Assembly (NCBI GenBank): GCA_963745955.1
Contig: CAVUZI010000011.1
Location: forward strand, 868,001-932,000
Direction: 5' to 3'
DNA length: 64,000 nucleotides
From: Bog-756 sp963745955
Lineage (GTDB): Bacteria; Actinomycetota; Acidimicrobiia; Acidimicrobiales; RAAP-2
Position numbers and translations under genes: made by a program. The notes under the pieces are model-generated. The model was not told the origin of the DNA and ran no database searches. It saw only the letters and a list, made by a program, of their open reading frames with translations. The first letter of the stretch is position 1, and the number at the start of each line of letters is the position of its first letter. Shown here piece by piece: positions 25,824-35,356 of this stretch.

Positions 25824-26240
25824 TTTCTCTACCTCGGCTTCGCAAGGATCCTCCAGCTGTTCCCCCCGAATCGGCGCGACAGCGGTGATCTGGCGATCGA
25901 GGTGGTCGTGCTCCGTCAGGAGGTTGCCGTTCTCCGAAGGCAGATGGCCCGCCCCGCTCTCCGACCTTCGGATCGAGCGCTCCTTGCGGGCCTCGCCCAG
26001 CTGACCGCCAGGACAAGGCGGCATCGATTCTTCGTCCAGCTCGACACCCTGCTCCGTTGGCATCGCGAGCTGGTCCGTCGCAAGTGGACCCACCGAAAGC
26101 CCTCGGATCCCCGCAGGAACGGTCCAGATGGTGCTCCGTTTGGCCAGGGAGAACCCGACTCACCGATGTGGCAGGGTCGTAAGCAGATTGTCCATTTGGC
26201 CCCTGGCATTCCTCTCGGCGCCCTCACACCTTCCCCTTGA
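25812..26240 (+). pseudogene. Truncated, frameshifted integrase-type transposase
   Basis: Begins MALSFLYLGFARILQLFPPN and continues through an N-terminal region with EVVVLRQEVAVLRRQMARPA and TLLRWHRELVRRKW, typical of integrase-core (IS481/IS3-like) transposases common in actinobacteria. After about 100 codons the frame is lost: the expected VLRLARENPT continues in the +1 frame and then stops matching. The whole DDE catalytic core is missing, so the copy is dead. Confidence 0.8.
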
Positions 26241-26311
26241 TCGAGGACAGCAGCGCTGCCGGCGCCGGCCTCAGCCGCATCTGCCGAGGTAGATCTCCAG
26301 CTGCTGCCTCA

Positions 26312-26329
26312 GCCTATGAAGCTGAGCAC
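26312..26329. repeat. 18-bp repeat shared with 29541-29558
   Basis: GCCTATGAAGCTGAGCAC occurs exactly here and at 29541-29558 in the same orientation, in otherwise dissimilar non-coding DNA. It may mark the edge of an inserted or deleted element. Confidence 0.6.
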
Positions 26330-26429
26330 TTACGTTGTTGCAACGGCTCGATCAGCGGTTTCAGCCCGATCAGAGGGCACTGTGCAGCCGCCAGATTTGC
26401 TCCTGATTGGAGACCCAGCGGCTGTGGTA

Positions 26430-26795
26430 CTAGCGCCGCGATTCGAGAAGTCGTGTGATTCGTTCGGTCTCATCGACTCCACGTGCTGCGGATAGGAGCA
26501 TGCCCCCGAGCTCGGTGTCGTTAGCCGGAATGAATCTAACCCCGTCGATTCCGTTCCGGTCGAGAATCCAGCGACCAACGAGAAGCGCTGTCCGTTTGTT
26601 CCCCTCCGTGAAGGACTGTGATCGAGCGATGCGACTCACGGCGTGAGCAGCCGCGATCACGGGATCAGTCTCATCTTCAAGTTGCCTGAGCAATCTCTCG
26701 ATTCGGTCGAGCTCGTCAGGCTCATCGAACCACTCATCGTCACGCCTGACCGATTGGTTGAATGCAACGACCATGGCCAGCGAAGGAAGCCTCAA
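26430..26795 (-). CDS. Fic/Doc-family protein with Gln in place of the catalytic His
   Basis: A 121-residue, single-domain Fic/Doc protein. The active-site loop reads QSFTEGNKRTA (Gln60 to Ala70), where the family consensus is H-x-F-x-D/E-G-N-K/G-R. The glutamate, Gly, Asn, Lys and Arg of the loop are kept but the catalytic His is Gln, from codon CAG. Doc-type enzymes phosphorylate, and Fic enzymes AMPylate, protein targets as toxins; this one may be inactive or use altered chemistry. TTG 26795 starts it, overlapping the stop of the upstream small gene by four bases, so they are translationally coupled as in toxin-antitoxin pairs. Confidence 0.78.
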   Translation of the reverse strand: MRLPSLAMVVAFNQSVRRDDEWFDEPDELDRIERLLRQLEDETDPVIAAAHAVSRIARSQSFTEGNKRTALLVGRWILDRNGIDGVRFIPANDTELGGMLLSAARGVDETERITRLLESRR

Positions 26796-26923
26796 TTGGT
26801 GCGTAGGAAATCGAGTAATTCTCTGTACTCGACAAGGCGCTCGGCCAGCCACAGACGGTCATCCTGACTGAGGGCGTCAACCGCTTCCTTCCTCTGCGAA
26901 ACGGTCGGAGGTGTCTGTGCCAT
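26792..26923 (-). CDS. 43-residue probable antitoxin for the Fic-type protein
   Basis: A short gene from ATG 26923, preceded by GTAGGGAG. The protein begins MAQTPPTVSQRKEAVDAL and ends with a helical, charged segment, LAERLVEYRELLDFLRTN. Its stop overlaps the TTG start of the Fic-type gene. Size, order and coupling point to an antitoxin-like partner. It has no recognisable Phd/YefM DNA-binding domain. Confidence 0.68.
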   Translation of the reverse strand: MAQTPPTVSQRKEAVDALSQDDRLWLAERLVEYRELLDFLRTN

Positions 26924-27288
26924 CTCCCTACTCTATCGGCAGTACTTAGACTTGTCGCAGCGGGGCTCCATTGGTATCGAACGGCCATCTGCTCGACACA
27001 TCTGCTCGACCGCTCCGTGATCGGCAACATCCTGAGGCGTCTCTCGACGATGTCCTCAGCTGCTCAGGCTGAGAACAGCGACCGACCCAGAGCGATTGCA
27101 GTGGTCTGAAGAGTCGTTCACGGGCCATTCGGGCTGAATCTCCGCATGAAAGGCTGCAGGTCCGATGTCTTCGGCTCGGCGACCTCCCCCGGCGCGAACG
27201 GGCGGTTCAATGGGTTCGAGCAATATGGACGACATTCTTGGCATCCACAGGGTCGGATGAGAGGGCGACGCTTCATCCCGACAGCCTC
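26924..27288. other. Intergenic, one IS-tip motif
   Basis: No gene recognised. At 27227-27250 lies GACATTCTTGGCATCCACAG, another copy of the IS tip, about 40 bp before the right 135-bp repeat. Confidence 0.5.
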
Positions 27289-27422
27289 GTTCAGCCATGG
27301 GCACGAACTTCGCCCCGTCCATGCAGGTCGCTCTCGATGCAACAGAGCCGTCGCGTTCAACGCAACAGTGCCCGGGGCGCTCAGGCCTGGCTGTGCTCGG
27401 CCAGCCAGCCCTTGTAGAAGGC
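27289..27422. repeat. Right copy of a 135-bp direct repeat
   Basis: Partner of 14682-14816. The last 42 bp (27381-27422) are the 3' end of the DUF2505 gene and the rest is the DNA just beyond its stop, so this is the original location. Confidence 0.9.
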
Positions 27423-27884
27423 AAACTGCCCGTCGAGAGTCTGCTGCACTTCACCCTTGCCGGCCCACTCTGCGATCCTGCCTCCGACAAGAGGGATCTT
27501 GACGTTGACGTCGATGTCGATCTCGTGTTTGCACTTCTTCTCCGCGGGGGCGAGGCGCATCGTCCCCGAGATATGGATGGGCGCACCCTTGACCTCCACA
27601 TCGAACGTGCCGTTCCATGCGCCCTTGGCACCCTTCCGCCACTCGTCGGTCTGGACCATCGTGTTGGTCGGCTTGAGCACACGCTTGGCGAATCCGGGCA
27701 GGTCGACATCGACGACCTGTGACGACCGGATGCGGAGGACGCCATCGTCCTCCCCGCACTCGAGGACCTTTACGTCCCGGTGGCCCAAGCTCTCGTACAG
27801 CTCGCGGGTGACCTCCGGGTCACGGAGCATGGTGATCACGGCGTCCACCGTTGCGTCGTAGGTGATCGAGCCCTTCAGGTCCAT
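27381..27884 (-). CDS. DUF2505 protein
   Basis: A 167-residue soluble protein of the actinobacterial DUF2505 family (START/Bet v 1-like fold). It opens DLKGSITYDATVDAVITMLR and ends with the conserved GKGEVQQTLDGQFAFYKGWL segment. The fold suggests binding of a hydrophobic ligand; no function is established. AAAGGACC precedes ATG 27884. Its 3' end plus following DNA has been copied to 14.7 kb. Confidence 0.88.
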   Translation of the reverse strand: MDLKGSITYDATVDAVITMLRDPEVTRELYESLGHRDVKVLECGEDDGVLRIRSSQVVDVDLPGFAKRVLKPTNTMVQTDEWRKGAKGAWNGTFDVEVKGAPIHISGTMRLAPAEKKCKHEIDIDVNVKIPLVGGRIAEWAGKGEVQQTLDGQFAFYKGWLAEHSQA

Positions 27885-28025
27885 CGGATGGTCCTTTCAT
27901 AGGCGTGCATCGAGCAGCCCTACAGCCGGGACGAGGCTACTCCGCCTGCCTACCCGGCTCCCCACCAAACTACCAATTGTGCCCATGGACTGGCACTTCA
28001 CTCTGAGGCTCGGGCATCATCCATC

Positions 28026-28118
28026 GTGGCCTTCTCACTTCTCTACATCGGCATGTCTCGGATCCTCGGCCTCGTCATGTCGTCTTGGCGCATGGAGCTC
28101 CGCCACCAGGTGCGTATC
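28026..28118 (+). pseudogene. Short transposase N-terminal remnant
   Basis: About 31 codons from GTG 28026 (AFSLLYIGMSRILGLVMSSW) resemble the start of integrase-type actinobacterial transposases, but the following sequence does not continue the protein. It lies just downstream of the P450 stop and is the rightmost IS trace of the accessory block. Confidence 0.5.
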
Positions 28119-28148
28119 TCGGCCACCAGCTTCCGGTGCGACGGTGGG

Positions 28149-29402
28149 TCACGAAAGTCGGACAGGCAACTCCCGCATTGAGATCAAGATGGGGTTGAGG
28201 ATGCCCAGCGAGGTGTACGAGGGGTCTCCTGTGAGCTCGATGTGGAGAGTCCGCTCAAGCAGCACCTCGATGAGCGTCGTGAGCTCCCGCCGGGCCAGAC
28301 TGGCCCCGAGACAGAAGTGGACGCCACCACCACCGAAGGCGAGTTGCGGGTTCGGGCTGCGTGCGATGTCGAAGCGGAAGGGGTCCACGAAGACATCCGA
28401 ATCGCGGTTGGCCGAGGGATACCACATCGTGACGCGGTCTCCCTCAGCGATCGTCAGCCCCCGGATCTCGGTATCCCGGGTCGCCCGTCGGGCGAAGCAC
28501 GAGACCGGCGACGACCATCGGAGGATCTCCTCCACCGCAAGGGGAATTGCACCTGGAACCCGGCGAAGATACTCGAGCTGGGCGGGATGGTCGAGTAGCG
28601 CCAGAAGCCCCAGGGAAACAGCATTGCGGGTGGTCTCGCTTCCAGCAATGATGAGCAGGAGAAAGAACATGTCCAGTTCGACCTCGCTGAGAGCCGTGTG
28701 CTCGCCGTCGTCAGTCTCAACCTCTACCGTCGACAAGATCGTCCAGACATCGTCCTGCGGATTCGCTCGCTTCTCCTGCCCCAGCTTCTGGGCATATTCG
28801 AACATCTCGGCCTGGATTCCTACGTGCTCCTCCTGCGACATGTGGCGTTCTGGGGCGTCTCCCTGCAGCATTTCGTTCGCCAACGAGAAGAGCGCATCCC
28901 GGTCCTGAACGGGGATGCCGACAATGTCGGCGATCACGTTCATCGGCAGCTTGTAGGCGATCTCGGACACGAAGTCGCACTCTCCGCGCTCCAGGGCCCG
29001 ATCAACAATCGACCCGGCCCACTGCCGGATCTGGTACTCGAGCTGGCCGACCATGCGAGGGGTGAATCCGGCGCTGATCAGCCGGCGCTGCCGGAGGTGG
29101 TCACGGCCGTCCATACTGACGAGCATCGTCCCGGCGATACCTGGTTGGTGGCTCAGCTGCGGTCCGTCGAAAGCACTGAAGATCTCTGGGTTGTGACTAA
29201 CCGCCTGGACGTCTTCATGCTTCGATAGCACCCAAAACCCCTCATCGTGGTCGCCTTTGAAGGCTTCCGGAAAGGACTGCCATTTCACGGGCGCGTAGCG
29301 GCGCAGTGCGGTGAATACCTCGTGCGGGAACCCGCTGGCGTAGAGAGCGGCGTCGGTGAGATCCACGTCGAGGTGGTTGCGGTCGATGGCAGTTTCGGTC
29401 AC
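28149..29402 (-). CDS. Cytochrome P450
   Basis: A 417-residue soluble P450. The I-helix oxygen-activation motif is AGSETT (253-258), the K-helix ExxR is EEILR (292-295), and the heme loop FGGGGVHFCLG places the cysteine ligand at 364. The N-terminal region and GRDHLRQRRLISAGFTPRMV resemble actinobacterial CYP124/125/142 enzymes that hydroxylate sterol side chains or methyl-branched lipids; this is an assignment by resemblance. GGAGGAC precedes the GTG start at 29402. No ferredoxin or reductase gene is adjacent. Confidence 0.93.
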   Translation of the reverse strand: MTETAIDRNHLDVDLTDAALYASGFPHEVFTALRRYAPVKWQSFPEAFKGDHDEGFWVLSKHEDVQAVSHNPEIFSAFDGPQLSHQPGIAGTMLVSMDGRDHLRQRRLISAGFTPRMVGQLEYQIRQWAGSIVDRALERGECDFVSEIAYKLPMNVIADIVGIPVQDRDALFSLANEMLQGDAPERHMSQEEHVGIQAEMFEYAQKLGQEKRANPQDDVWTILSTVEVETDDGEHTALSEVELDMFFLLLIIAGSETTRNAVSLGLLALLDHPAQLEYLRRVPGAIPLAVEEILRWSSPVSCFARRATRDTEIRGLTIAEGDRVTMWYPSANRDSDVFVDPFRFDIARSPNPQLAFGGGGVHFCLGASLARRELTTLIEVLLERTLHIELTGDPSYTSLGILNPILISMRELPVRLS

Positions 29403-29540
29403 CAGTACGTCCTCCGGATAGGGAGCTGCCGGCAGTGCCGCCGTACGGTCGATCTTGCCAGTGATCGGTGGATGTTGCGATAGTCCCGGCGAAAGTCCAG
29501 ATCAGAACCTTGGAGGGTCAGCCGATGAGTCGCGGACGCC

Positions 29541-29558
29541 GCCTATGAAGCTGAGCAC
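29541..29558. repeat. 18-bp repeat shared with 26312-26329
   Basis: Exact second copy of GCCTATGAAGCTGAGCAC, in the gap between the P450 start and the methyltransferase 3' end. Confidence 0.6.
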
Positions 29559-29662
29559 GCAACTTCAACGGCAGAGTGCGACCTGGCGACCCGTTCACGA
29601 ATCCGTACAACTGAGTGCGGGCTGTTCCGTTGTCCTTCGCCCGAAGGTCAGAGGCCTGCCGT

Positions 29663-30491
29663 TCATAACTGCCCTTTCCTCGCCACCACGAACTGGTGGT
29701 CGCTGCGGGTGCGGTACACCCCACGCGCGATCCCGACACGGCTCGAGCGCGGCGAGCACGGCGTCACGCAGGATCGTCGGGTCGTTTGAGCGCAGCGCGG
29801 GGACCGCTGGTCCCACGCTGGATATCGCCCGCCACGCCGTGTCCGCGTCCGGCCATTCCATCGTCGAGACACGGCCGCCTCGCTCGAGCACCGAGAAGCC
29901 GCTCTTCTCCAACATCTCCTCGGCAACGCCCGGCGCGGCGATGTCGTTGAGGCGTCGCATCGAGCCCCGGTGCTGCTCGGGGGCGTGAAGCGCAAAGACC
30001 TTGAACACCTCACGGATGTCGAGGGGTGGTCCCTGCCCCCAGAAACTGATGGCAACCAGCCCGCCGGGTCGCAGCACCCGGTGGACTTCATCGAGCGCCT
30101 CGCCGCAGCCGCCCCAGATGCCGTTCACCGACAGGACCGCGTCGAAGCGCCCGTCGGTCCAGGGAAGCTCGAACATCGACCCGACTCGCAGATCCGCGGT
30201 CGGCGTGCGGTCGCACGCCACCGCCACGAGCTCGGCGGCTGCGTCGATGCCGGCGACATCGGCCCCCATGCCGGCTGCGACCCGGACGGCAAGTCCGGAA
30301 CCGCAGGCCACGTCGAGGAGCGACGTCCCCGGACCGACCCCGAGCCTGGGGAGCAGTGCGACGAGCATGTCGAGCGAGTAGTGCTCGTAGAGGCACGACC
30401 AGTCGATGGCCCTGCTCCCCCAGGCCTCCCCCGCCTCCTCCCAGCGGTGGGACGGTGTGGCGGTCGCAGTGTCTTCGTAGTGGGATGCCAT
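29663..30491 (-). CDS. SAM-dependent methyltransferase, frameshifted near its 3' end
   Basis: A class I methyltransferase of about 275 residues. Motif I is LLDVACGSGLAVRVA, followed by GIDAAAELV, and the post-I region holds VGSMFELPWTDGRFDAVLS. The start is taken at MASHYEDT (30491). The uninterrupted frame ends in unrelated Pro/Arg-rich residues, but removing one G from the GGGG run near 29740 restores the expected family ending VYRTRSDHQFVVARKGQL, with a stop at 29663. This is a single-base insertion or a sequence error. The substrate is unknown. It is divergent from OsmC. Confidence 0.8.
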
Positions 30492-30662
30492 GGACCCATC
30501 ATGCGCCAGCGACCCGAAAAGGTCTTGAAGTTCTTGTGGAGATCCCCTGGAGGCGATCATCAGGGGATAACCACTCCGTCTTCATGACCTGCAGACGGCC
30601 ATCCCGGATAGTGGAGTCAGCGGCGACATCCCGCCGTCGCACACGGACCGAGAGGACCCACC

Positions 30663-31226
30663 ATGACTCAGACCGAAGCCCCCACCGTCGACAACGGCGT
30701 CAACATCGAGGCGCTCCGCGGCGCCCGGCAGGCGCTGACCGATGCGCCCGAGGCGGCGCAGTTCCAGTGGCGTGCCCGCTGCGAGTGGGTGAACGGCACG
30801 CACAGCCGCTCGACCATTACCGACTTCTTCGGCCTCGGCGACCAGCAATCCCACCGGCAGGCGTACACCATCGAGGCGGACCACCCAGAAGTGTTCGCAT
30901 CGGAGGACAACGGTGCGACCCCTCCCGAGATCGTCCTCGGCGCCCTGGCCTCCTGCCTCACCGCAGGCGTGGCCACCGTGGCCACCAACCGCGGCGTTCA
31001 GCTGCGCTCGGTGACCGCGACCGTGCAGGGCGAAATGGACCTCCAGGGCATCCTCGGCATCGATGCCGACGTCCGCAACGGCTTCGACCGCATCGACGTC
31101 CGGTTCGACATCGACGCGGACGCGAGCCCGGCTGACATCGAGGCCATCGTGGCGCAGTCCCAGAAGCGTTCCGCTGTCTTCGACATCGTCACCAACCCGA
31201 CGACCGTGCAGGTCACGGTGGCCTGA
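30663..31226 (+). CDS. OsmC-family protein with a single active-site cysteine
   Basis: A 187-residue OsmC/Ohr-fold protein. The central helix holds LGALASCLTAGVATVA with one cysteine. The second cysteine found in peroxide-reducing Ohr/OsmC is absent, its region reading KRSAVFDIVTNPTTVQV. It therefore probably is not a classical organic hydroperoxide reductase. An acidic/Gln N-terminal extension of about 35 residues is present. AGAGGACCCACC precedes ATG 30663. It is followed by the flavin oxidoreductase 30 bp downstream, probably as one operon. Confidence 0.88.
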   Translation: MTQTEAPTVDNGVNIEALRGARQALTDAPEAAQFQWRARCEWVNGTHSRSTITDFFGLGDQQSHRQAYTIEADHPEVFASEDNGATPPEIVLGALASCLTAGVATVATNRGVQLRSVTATVQGEMDLQGILGIDADVRNGFDRIDVRFDIDADASPADIEAIVAQSQKRSAVFDIVTNPTTVQVTVA

Positions 31227-31255
31227 ACCACACCACCGGCGACGGAGGGCCTGAA

Positions 31256-32509
31256 GTGCAGACGTCGGTCGTCGTCGTCGGAGCCGGCCCCGGTGGTCTC
31301 GCCATGAGCCATCACCTCACCGGGGCCGGTGTCGACCACGTGCTGCTCGAACGGGGAGAGGTGGCCCACTCCTGGCGAACCGAGCGCTGGGACTCGCTCC
31401 GCCTACTGACCCCGAACTGGATGACCGCGCTGCCCGGCGCACGATACGAAGGCGACGACCCTGACGGGTACATGACCGCTGCCGAGACCGTGGCGGCATT
31501 GGAGGCATACCGCTCCTCCTTCGACCCGCCGCTGCACACCGGGATCGAGGTGGAGGCGGCGTGTCGCACCGGCGACGGATTCGAGGTTCGCACGACCGAG
31601 GGGACCTGGCGCTGCGACGCGGTCGTCGCGGCCACGGGCGGGTCGAGCGAGCCCCGTGTCCCGGCTTTCGCCTCCGAACTCCCGCAGGCGGTCCAGCAGC
31701 TCACCTCCCTGTCCTACCGGCGACCGGCCCAGATCGACGACCGCGGCCGCGTCCTGGTGGTGGGTGCGTCGGCGTCAGGGGTGCAGATCGCGGACGAGCT
31801 GCGACGGGCCGGTCGTGACGTCACCATCGCGGTCGGCGAGCACATACGGTTGCCGCGTTCGTACCGGGGATGCGACATCTACTGGTGGCTGGACCGGATC
31901 GGCCAACTCGACGAGCGATGGGACGAGGTGGAGGACCTCCAGCGTGCCCGCCGGCACGCATCGGTGCAGGTGGTCGGAAGCGATGACGGGCGGGAGGTCG
32001 ACCTCCCCTCCCTGCAGGGCCTCGGCGTCCAGCTCGTGGGGCGCCTCATGGCGATCCGCGGCACGACAGCGTTGTGCTCGGGTGGCCTGGGGAGCCTCGT
32101 CGCCAATGCCGATCTGAAGCAGGCCAGGCTCCTCCGCCGCATCGACGAGTGGGTCGACGAGCACGACATGGCCGATCTCGTCGGCCCCGCGGTCGAGCCG
32201 AGTCCGACCGTCCTCACCCAGGTGCCGACCGAGCTCGACCTGACCGGCTTCGGGGCGGTGATCTGGGCGACGGGCTTCCGCCCCACGTACCACTGGTTGG
32301 ATCCCCGGGCGCTCGGCCCGCCGCGGCCGTGTCGACCACGACGGTGGTGTCGCGAGCATGCCCGGCCTCTACCTGCTGGGGCTCCCCTTCCTCGGCGGCG
32401 TCGTTCGAACCTGCTCGCCGGGTTGGGGCTCGACGCGGCCGAACTCGGTCAGCACCTGGTCAGGTACCTGGAGTCCGTTGGGCGGGCGCGCACCCCGACG
32501 TCACGCTGA
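31256..32509 (+). CDS. FAD-dependent monooxygenase (CzcO-like) with two compensating frameshifts
   Basis: About 415 residues. The N-terminal FAD fingerprint is VVVVGAGPGGLAMSHHL, a second Rossmann motif is VLVVGASASGVQIADEL, and ATGFRPTYHWLD is the conserved late motif of flavin-containing monooxygenases. Between about 32305 and 32394 the main frame reads Arg/Pro-rich nonsense while another frame gives the expected DHDGGVASMPGLYLLGLPFL. The main frame then resumes correctly with RRRRSNLLAGLGLDAAELG. So a shift and a counter-shift flank about 25 residues. It probably acts on a small organic substrate with NADPH. Confidence 0.82.
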   Translation: MQTSVVVVGAGPGGLAMSHHLTGAGVDHVLLERGEVAHSWRTERWDSLRLLTPNWMTALPGARYEGDDPDGYMTAAETVAALEAYRSSFDPPLHTGIEVEAACRTGDGFEVRTTEGTWRCDAVVAATGGSSEPRVPAFASELPQAVQQLTSLSYRRPAQIDDRGRVLVVGASASGVQIADELRRAGRDVTIAVGEHIRLPRSYRGCDIYWWLDRIGQLDERWDEVEDLQRARRHASVQVVGSDDGREVDLPSLQGLGVQLVGRLMAIRGTTALCSGGLGSLVANADLKQARLLRRIDEWVDEHDMADLVGPAVEPSPTVLTQVPTELDLTGFGAVIWATGFRPTYHWLDPRALGPPRPCRPRRWCREHARPLPAGAPLPRRRRSNLLAGLGLDAAELGQHLVRYLESVGRARTPTSR

Positions 32510-32517
32510 GGCCTGGG

Positions 32518-35043
32518 TCAGCTCGCCCCGATGAGCGCTCGTCGGGTCCGCAACACGATGTCCTCGACCGGACAGCTGGCGCCGACCGCCCGCAGTTCGC
32601 CGGCACGCTCCGCCCCCAAGGAGTCGACGAGCTGGTCCCTGGTGGCAAAGGCGAGGTCATGCAGGGTGCTCGACATCGGCGCCACGCCCAGCATCGCGTG
32701 CCTCTCGATGGCGCCGAGCAGCTCGATGGCCAGCTCGGCCTGGCCGATCCGATCCAGGGCGATCGCACAGCGGGACAAGGTGTGCCACTGCTGTGACCAG
32801 TCCCCGGCGCGGTCCCAGACTCCGACCATGTCGGCCAGACCCGCGCACCCGGCCTCGAGCTCGCCTCGGGAGACCAGGAGGCCGCTCGCTTCGGTGAAGG
32901 CGAACCCGTGCATCCAGCGGTTGCCGACGGCTCGGGCGATCCGACCGCCCGCGGTGAACGCCTCCAGGGCTTCGTCCTCGGTTCGGCTGGCGAACCCGCG
33001 GGCGACCGCCACTGACGCCAGGTCCGTCGGTGACCCAGTCAGCTTGGCCACGTCGTGGGCTCGTGCAACGAGGGCGTCGGCCTCTTCGTAGGCACCGTTC
33101 GAGCTGTGTCCCACCGCCCCCATATAGCAGGCGTGGACAAGTCGCGACCGGTTGCCGGACTCCTCGGCCAGCTCGATCTGGCGGAGCGCCTCGGCGTGGC
33201 CTTTCGTCGAGTCGCCCACGATGTACAGCACATTGCCGAGCGTCCGTTCCGCGAGGCCGCTGGGGAAGACCGACAGTCGGCGCTCGAGTCGGCGCGTCTC
33301 CTCCGCCAGCTGCACCGCGAGATCGAACTCCCCCCGAACCCAGGCGCCGTAGGCACGGATCCCGGTGAGCATGGGGGCCAGTGGGTGCTCGAGCGCGCCC
33401 GGCGCGTTGCAGGCGGCGTCCGCCCAGGCGAACACTTCGTAGCGCATGGCCCGCATGGCGAACTCGCGGATCGAGGTGATCAGGCCGAAGGTGACGTCGA
33501 AGTCCCCGAGCTCGAGGGCAAAGCGCTGTGCCGCTCGCAGGTCGGCGAGCGAAGACTCTGCCCTGGCGATCGCGTCGCCCTCGCCCGGGCCCCACAGCTC
33601 CGCCTCGACCGCTCCGGCCTCGGCGGCGAAATGCCTCGCGTGCGCGGCGAACAGCTCGGCGGCCCGGGCGTCGCTCAGGCGGGTGCGCCCGTACTCCCGG
33701 AGCGTCTCGAGCAGCTCGTAGCGGGTCGAGCCTCCCGCCTGTGGACGCACAGCAAGCATGGAGCGCTCGGTGAGCCGGGTCAGCAGGTCGAGGGTGTCGC
33801 CTCCTGGGGCCATTGCCTCTGCCGAGCGCAGATCGAAGGATCCGGCGAGCACCGACAGCGCAGTGAAGAGGGCCCGTTCGTCGGGCTCGAGCATGTCGTA
33901 GGACCAGCTGATGGCGTCGTGCATGGTGCGGTGCCGAGGGTCGCTCCCCCTTCGCATCGCCTTGAGCACTCCGAATCGCTGGTCGAGGCGGTGGGCGACT
34001 TCGGCAACGCCGATCGCACGCGCCCGTGCCGCGGCCAGCTCAATCGCCAATGGGATTCCGTCGAGGCGCTGACAGATCTCGACAACCAGCGGCGCAATTG
34101 CCTCGTCGAGGACGAAGGAGGGGTCGGCGGCCTTGGCCCGAGCGACGAAGAGGGCGACCGCGGGGATCTCGGCCAGTTCGCCGAGCACCACATCGGACGC
34201 GAACAGGTCCTTGGGTCCGGTCGGCAGCGGGTCCACCGTCCAGAGCCGCTCACCGGCCACGGCCAGCGGTTCCCGGCTGGTGGCGACGATCGAAATGGTG
34301 GGCGCCTCGCGCAGGATCCGCGCCACCAGCTCGGCCACCGGCTCGATCAGGTGCTCGCAATTGTCGAGCACCAACAGGCTGTGCCGGGGGCGCAGCAGAT
34401 CGACGATGGCATCGTCGATCGAGCTCGACTTCCGCAGGTTGACGTCGATGGCCGTGGCCAGCGCTGCCGCCGTGGCGTCCTCGATCGACGACTCCGACGA
34501 ACTCCACGACGTGGACTCCGTCCTCGAATCGGCCGCCAACCGTGCGGGCCAGCTCCATCGCCAGCGAGGTCTTCCCGACGCCACCGGGGCCGATCAGCGT
34601 GACCAGCCGGTGGTCGGCGATCATCTCGGCGAGCTGCGCCAGCAACGTCTCGCGACCGATCAACGGCTGCACACGGACGCCGATCGACGCTCCCGTGGCG
34701 CATGGGGGACGAGTGCGACCCCGGTCCGACCCTCCTCGACCTCCTCCACGGTCGCCACGAATTCGTAGCCTTTGCCATGCACCGTCCGGATGATCAACTG
34801 CTGGCTGCCGTCGTCACCGACGGCCTGGCGGACCGCCTTGATCCGAGTCGTCAGCGCGGACTCACTCACGAATCGGTCACCCCAGATCGCGTCGAGCAGT
34901 TCCTCCTTGCGCACCACCGCGCCGCGGTGCTTGACGAGGTAGGCGAGCACGTCGAACACCTGGGGCTCGACCCGGATCTCCTCGCCACCCCGTCGAAGGA
35001 CGATGCGGTCCAGGTTCAACTCGCAGTCGGCGAATCGGATCAC
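32518..35043 (-). CDS. Winged-helix/STAND ATPase regulator with TPR-like region, two frameshifts
   Basis: A large transcription regulator of about 840 residues spread over three frames. The N-terminal OmpR-type winged helix (from GTG 35043, VIRFADCELNLDRIV) ends QQLIIRTVHGKGYEFVATVE. The P-loop LVTLIGPGGVGKTSLAMELA is in a second frame (shift near 34675). The rest of the NB-ARC-like ATPase (SLLVLDNCEHL, ATSREPLAVAGERLWTV) and the helical repeat region are in a third (shift near 34505). Joined, they form the normal AfsR-like architecture. It converges on the monooxygenase, ending eight bases beyond its stop, and may control that operon. Confidence 0.82.
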
Positions 35044-35356
35044 CCCATTGACCGTAGCCTGCGGCGATGGTCCGGGTTCAGGTGTGGGCCCGCTGCAGGG
35101 ACAAACGTCTGGCCCTCCGACCAAGAAGCCTCATGGGGCCTACCCACTCGGCGCCGTCATAATCCACACCGCTTCACCGCGATTACGAGGACATCCGGCA
35201 AACCGGCCTCCAGCGAATGGCTGGGTCCCGGTTGGACTTCTCCATCCCCACCTCGCCCGCCCCCTTTTCGGGCAACCAAGCTGACCCTCAGTCCGTGAGG
35301 CGCTGTTACATGGAGGTGCATTCCCTTTTTGAGAGCGAAGCCGCGACAATGGGCAC

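Noticed and set aside
33055..34602. Open frame of 515 codons on the plus strand
   Set aside because: Antisense to the STAND regulator, whose P-loop and repeat region are clearly the real coding sense.
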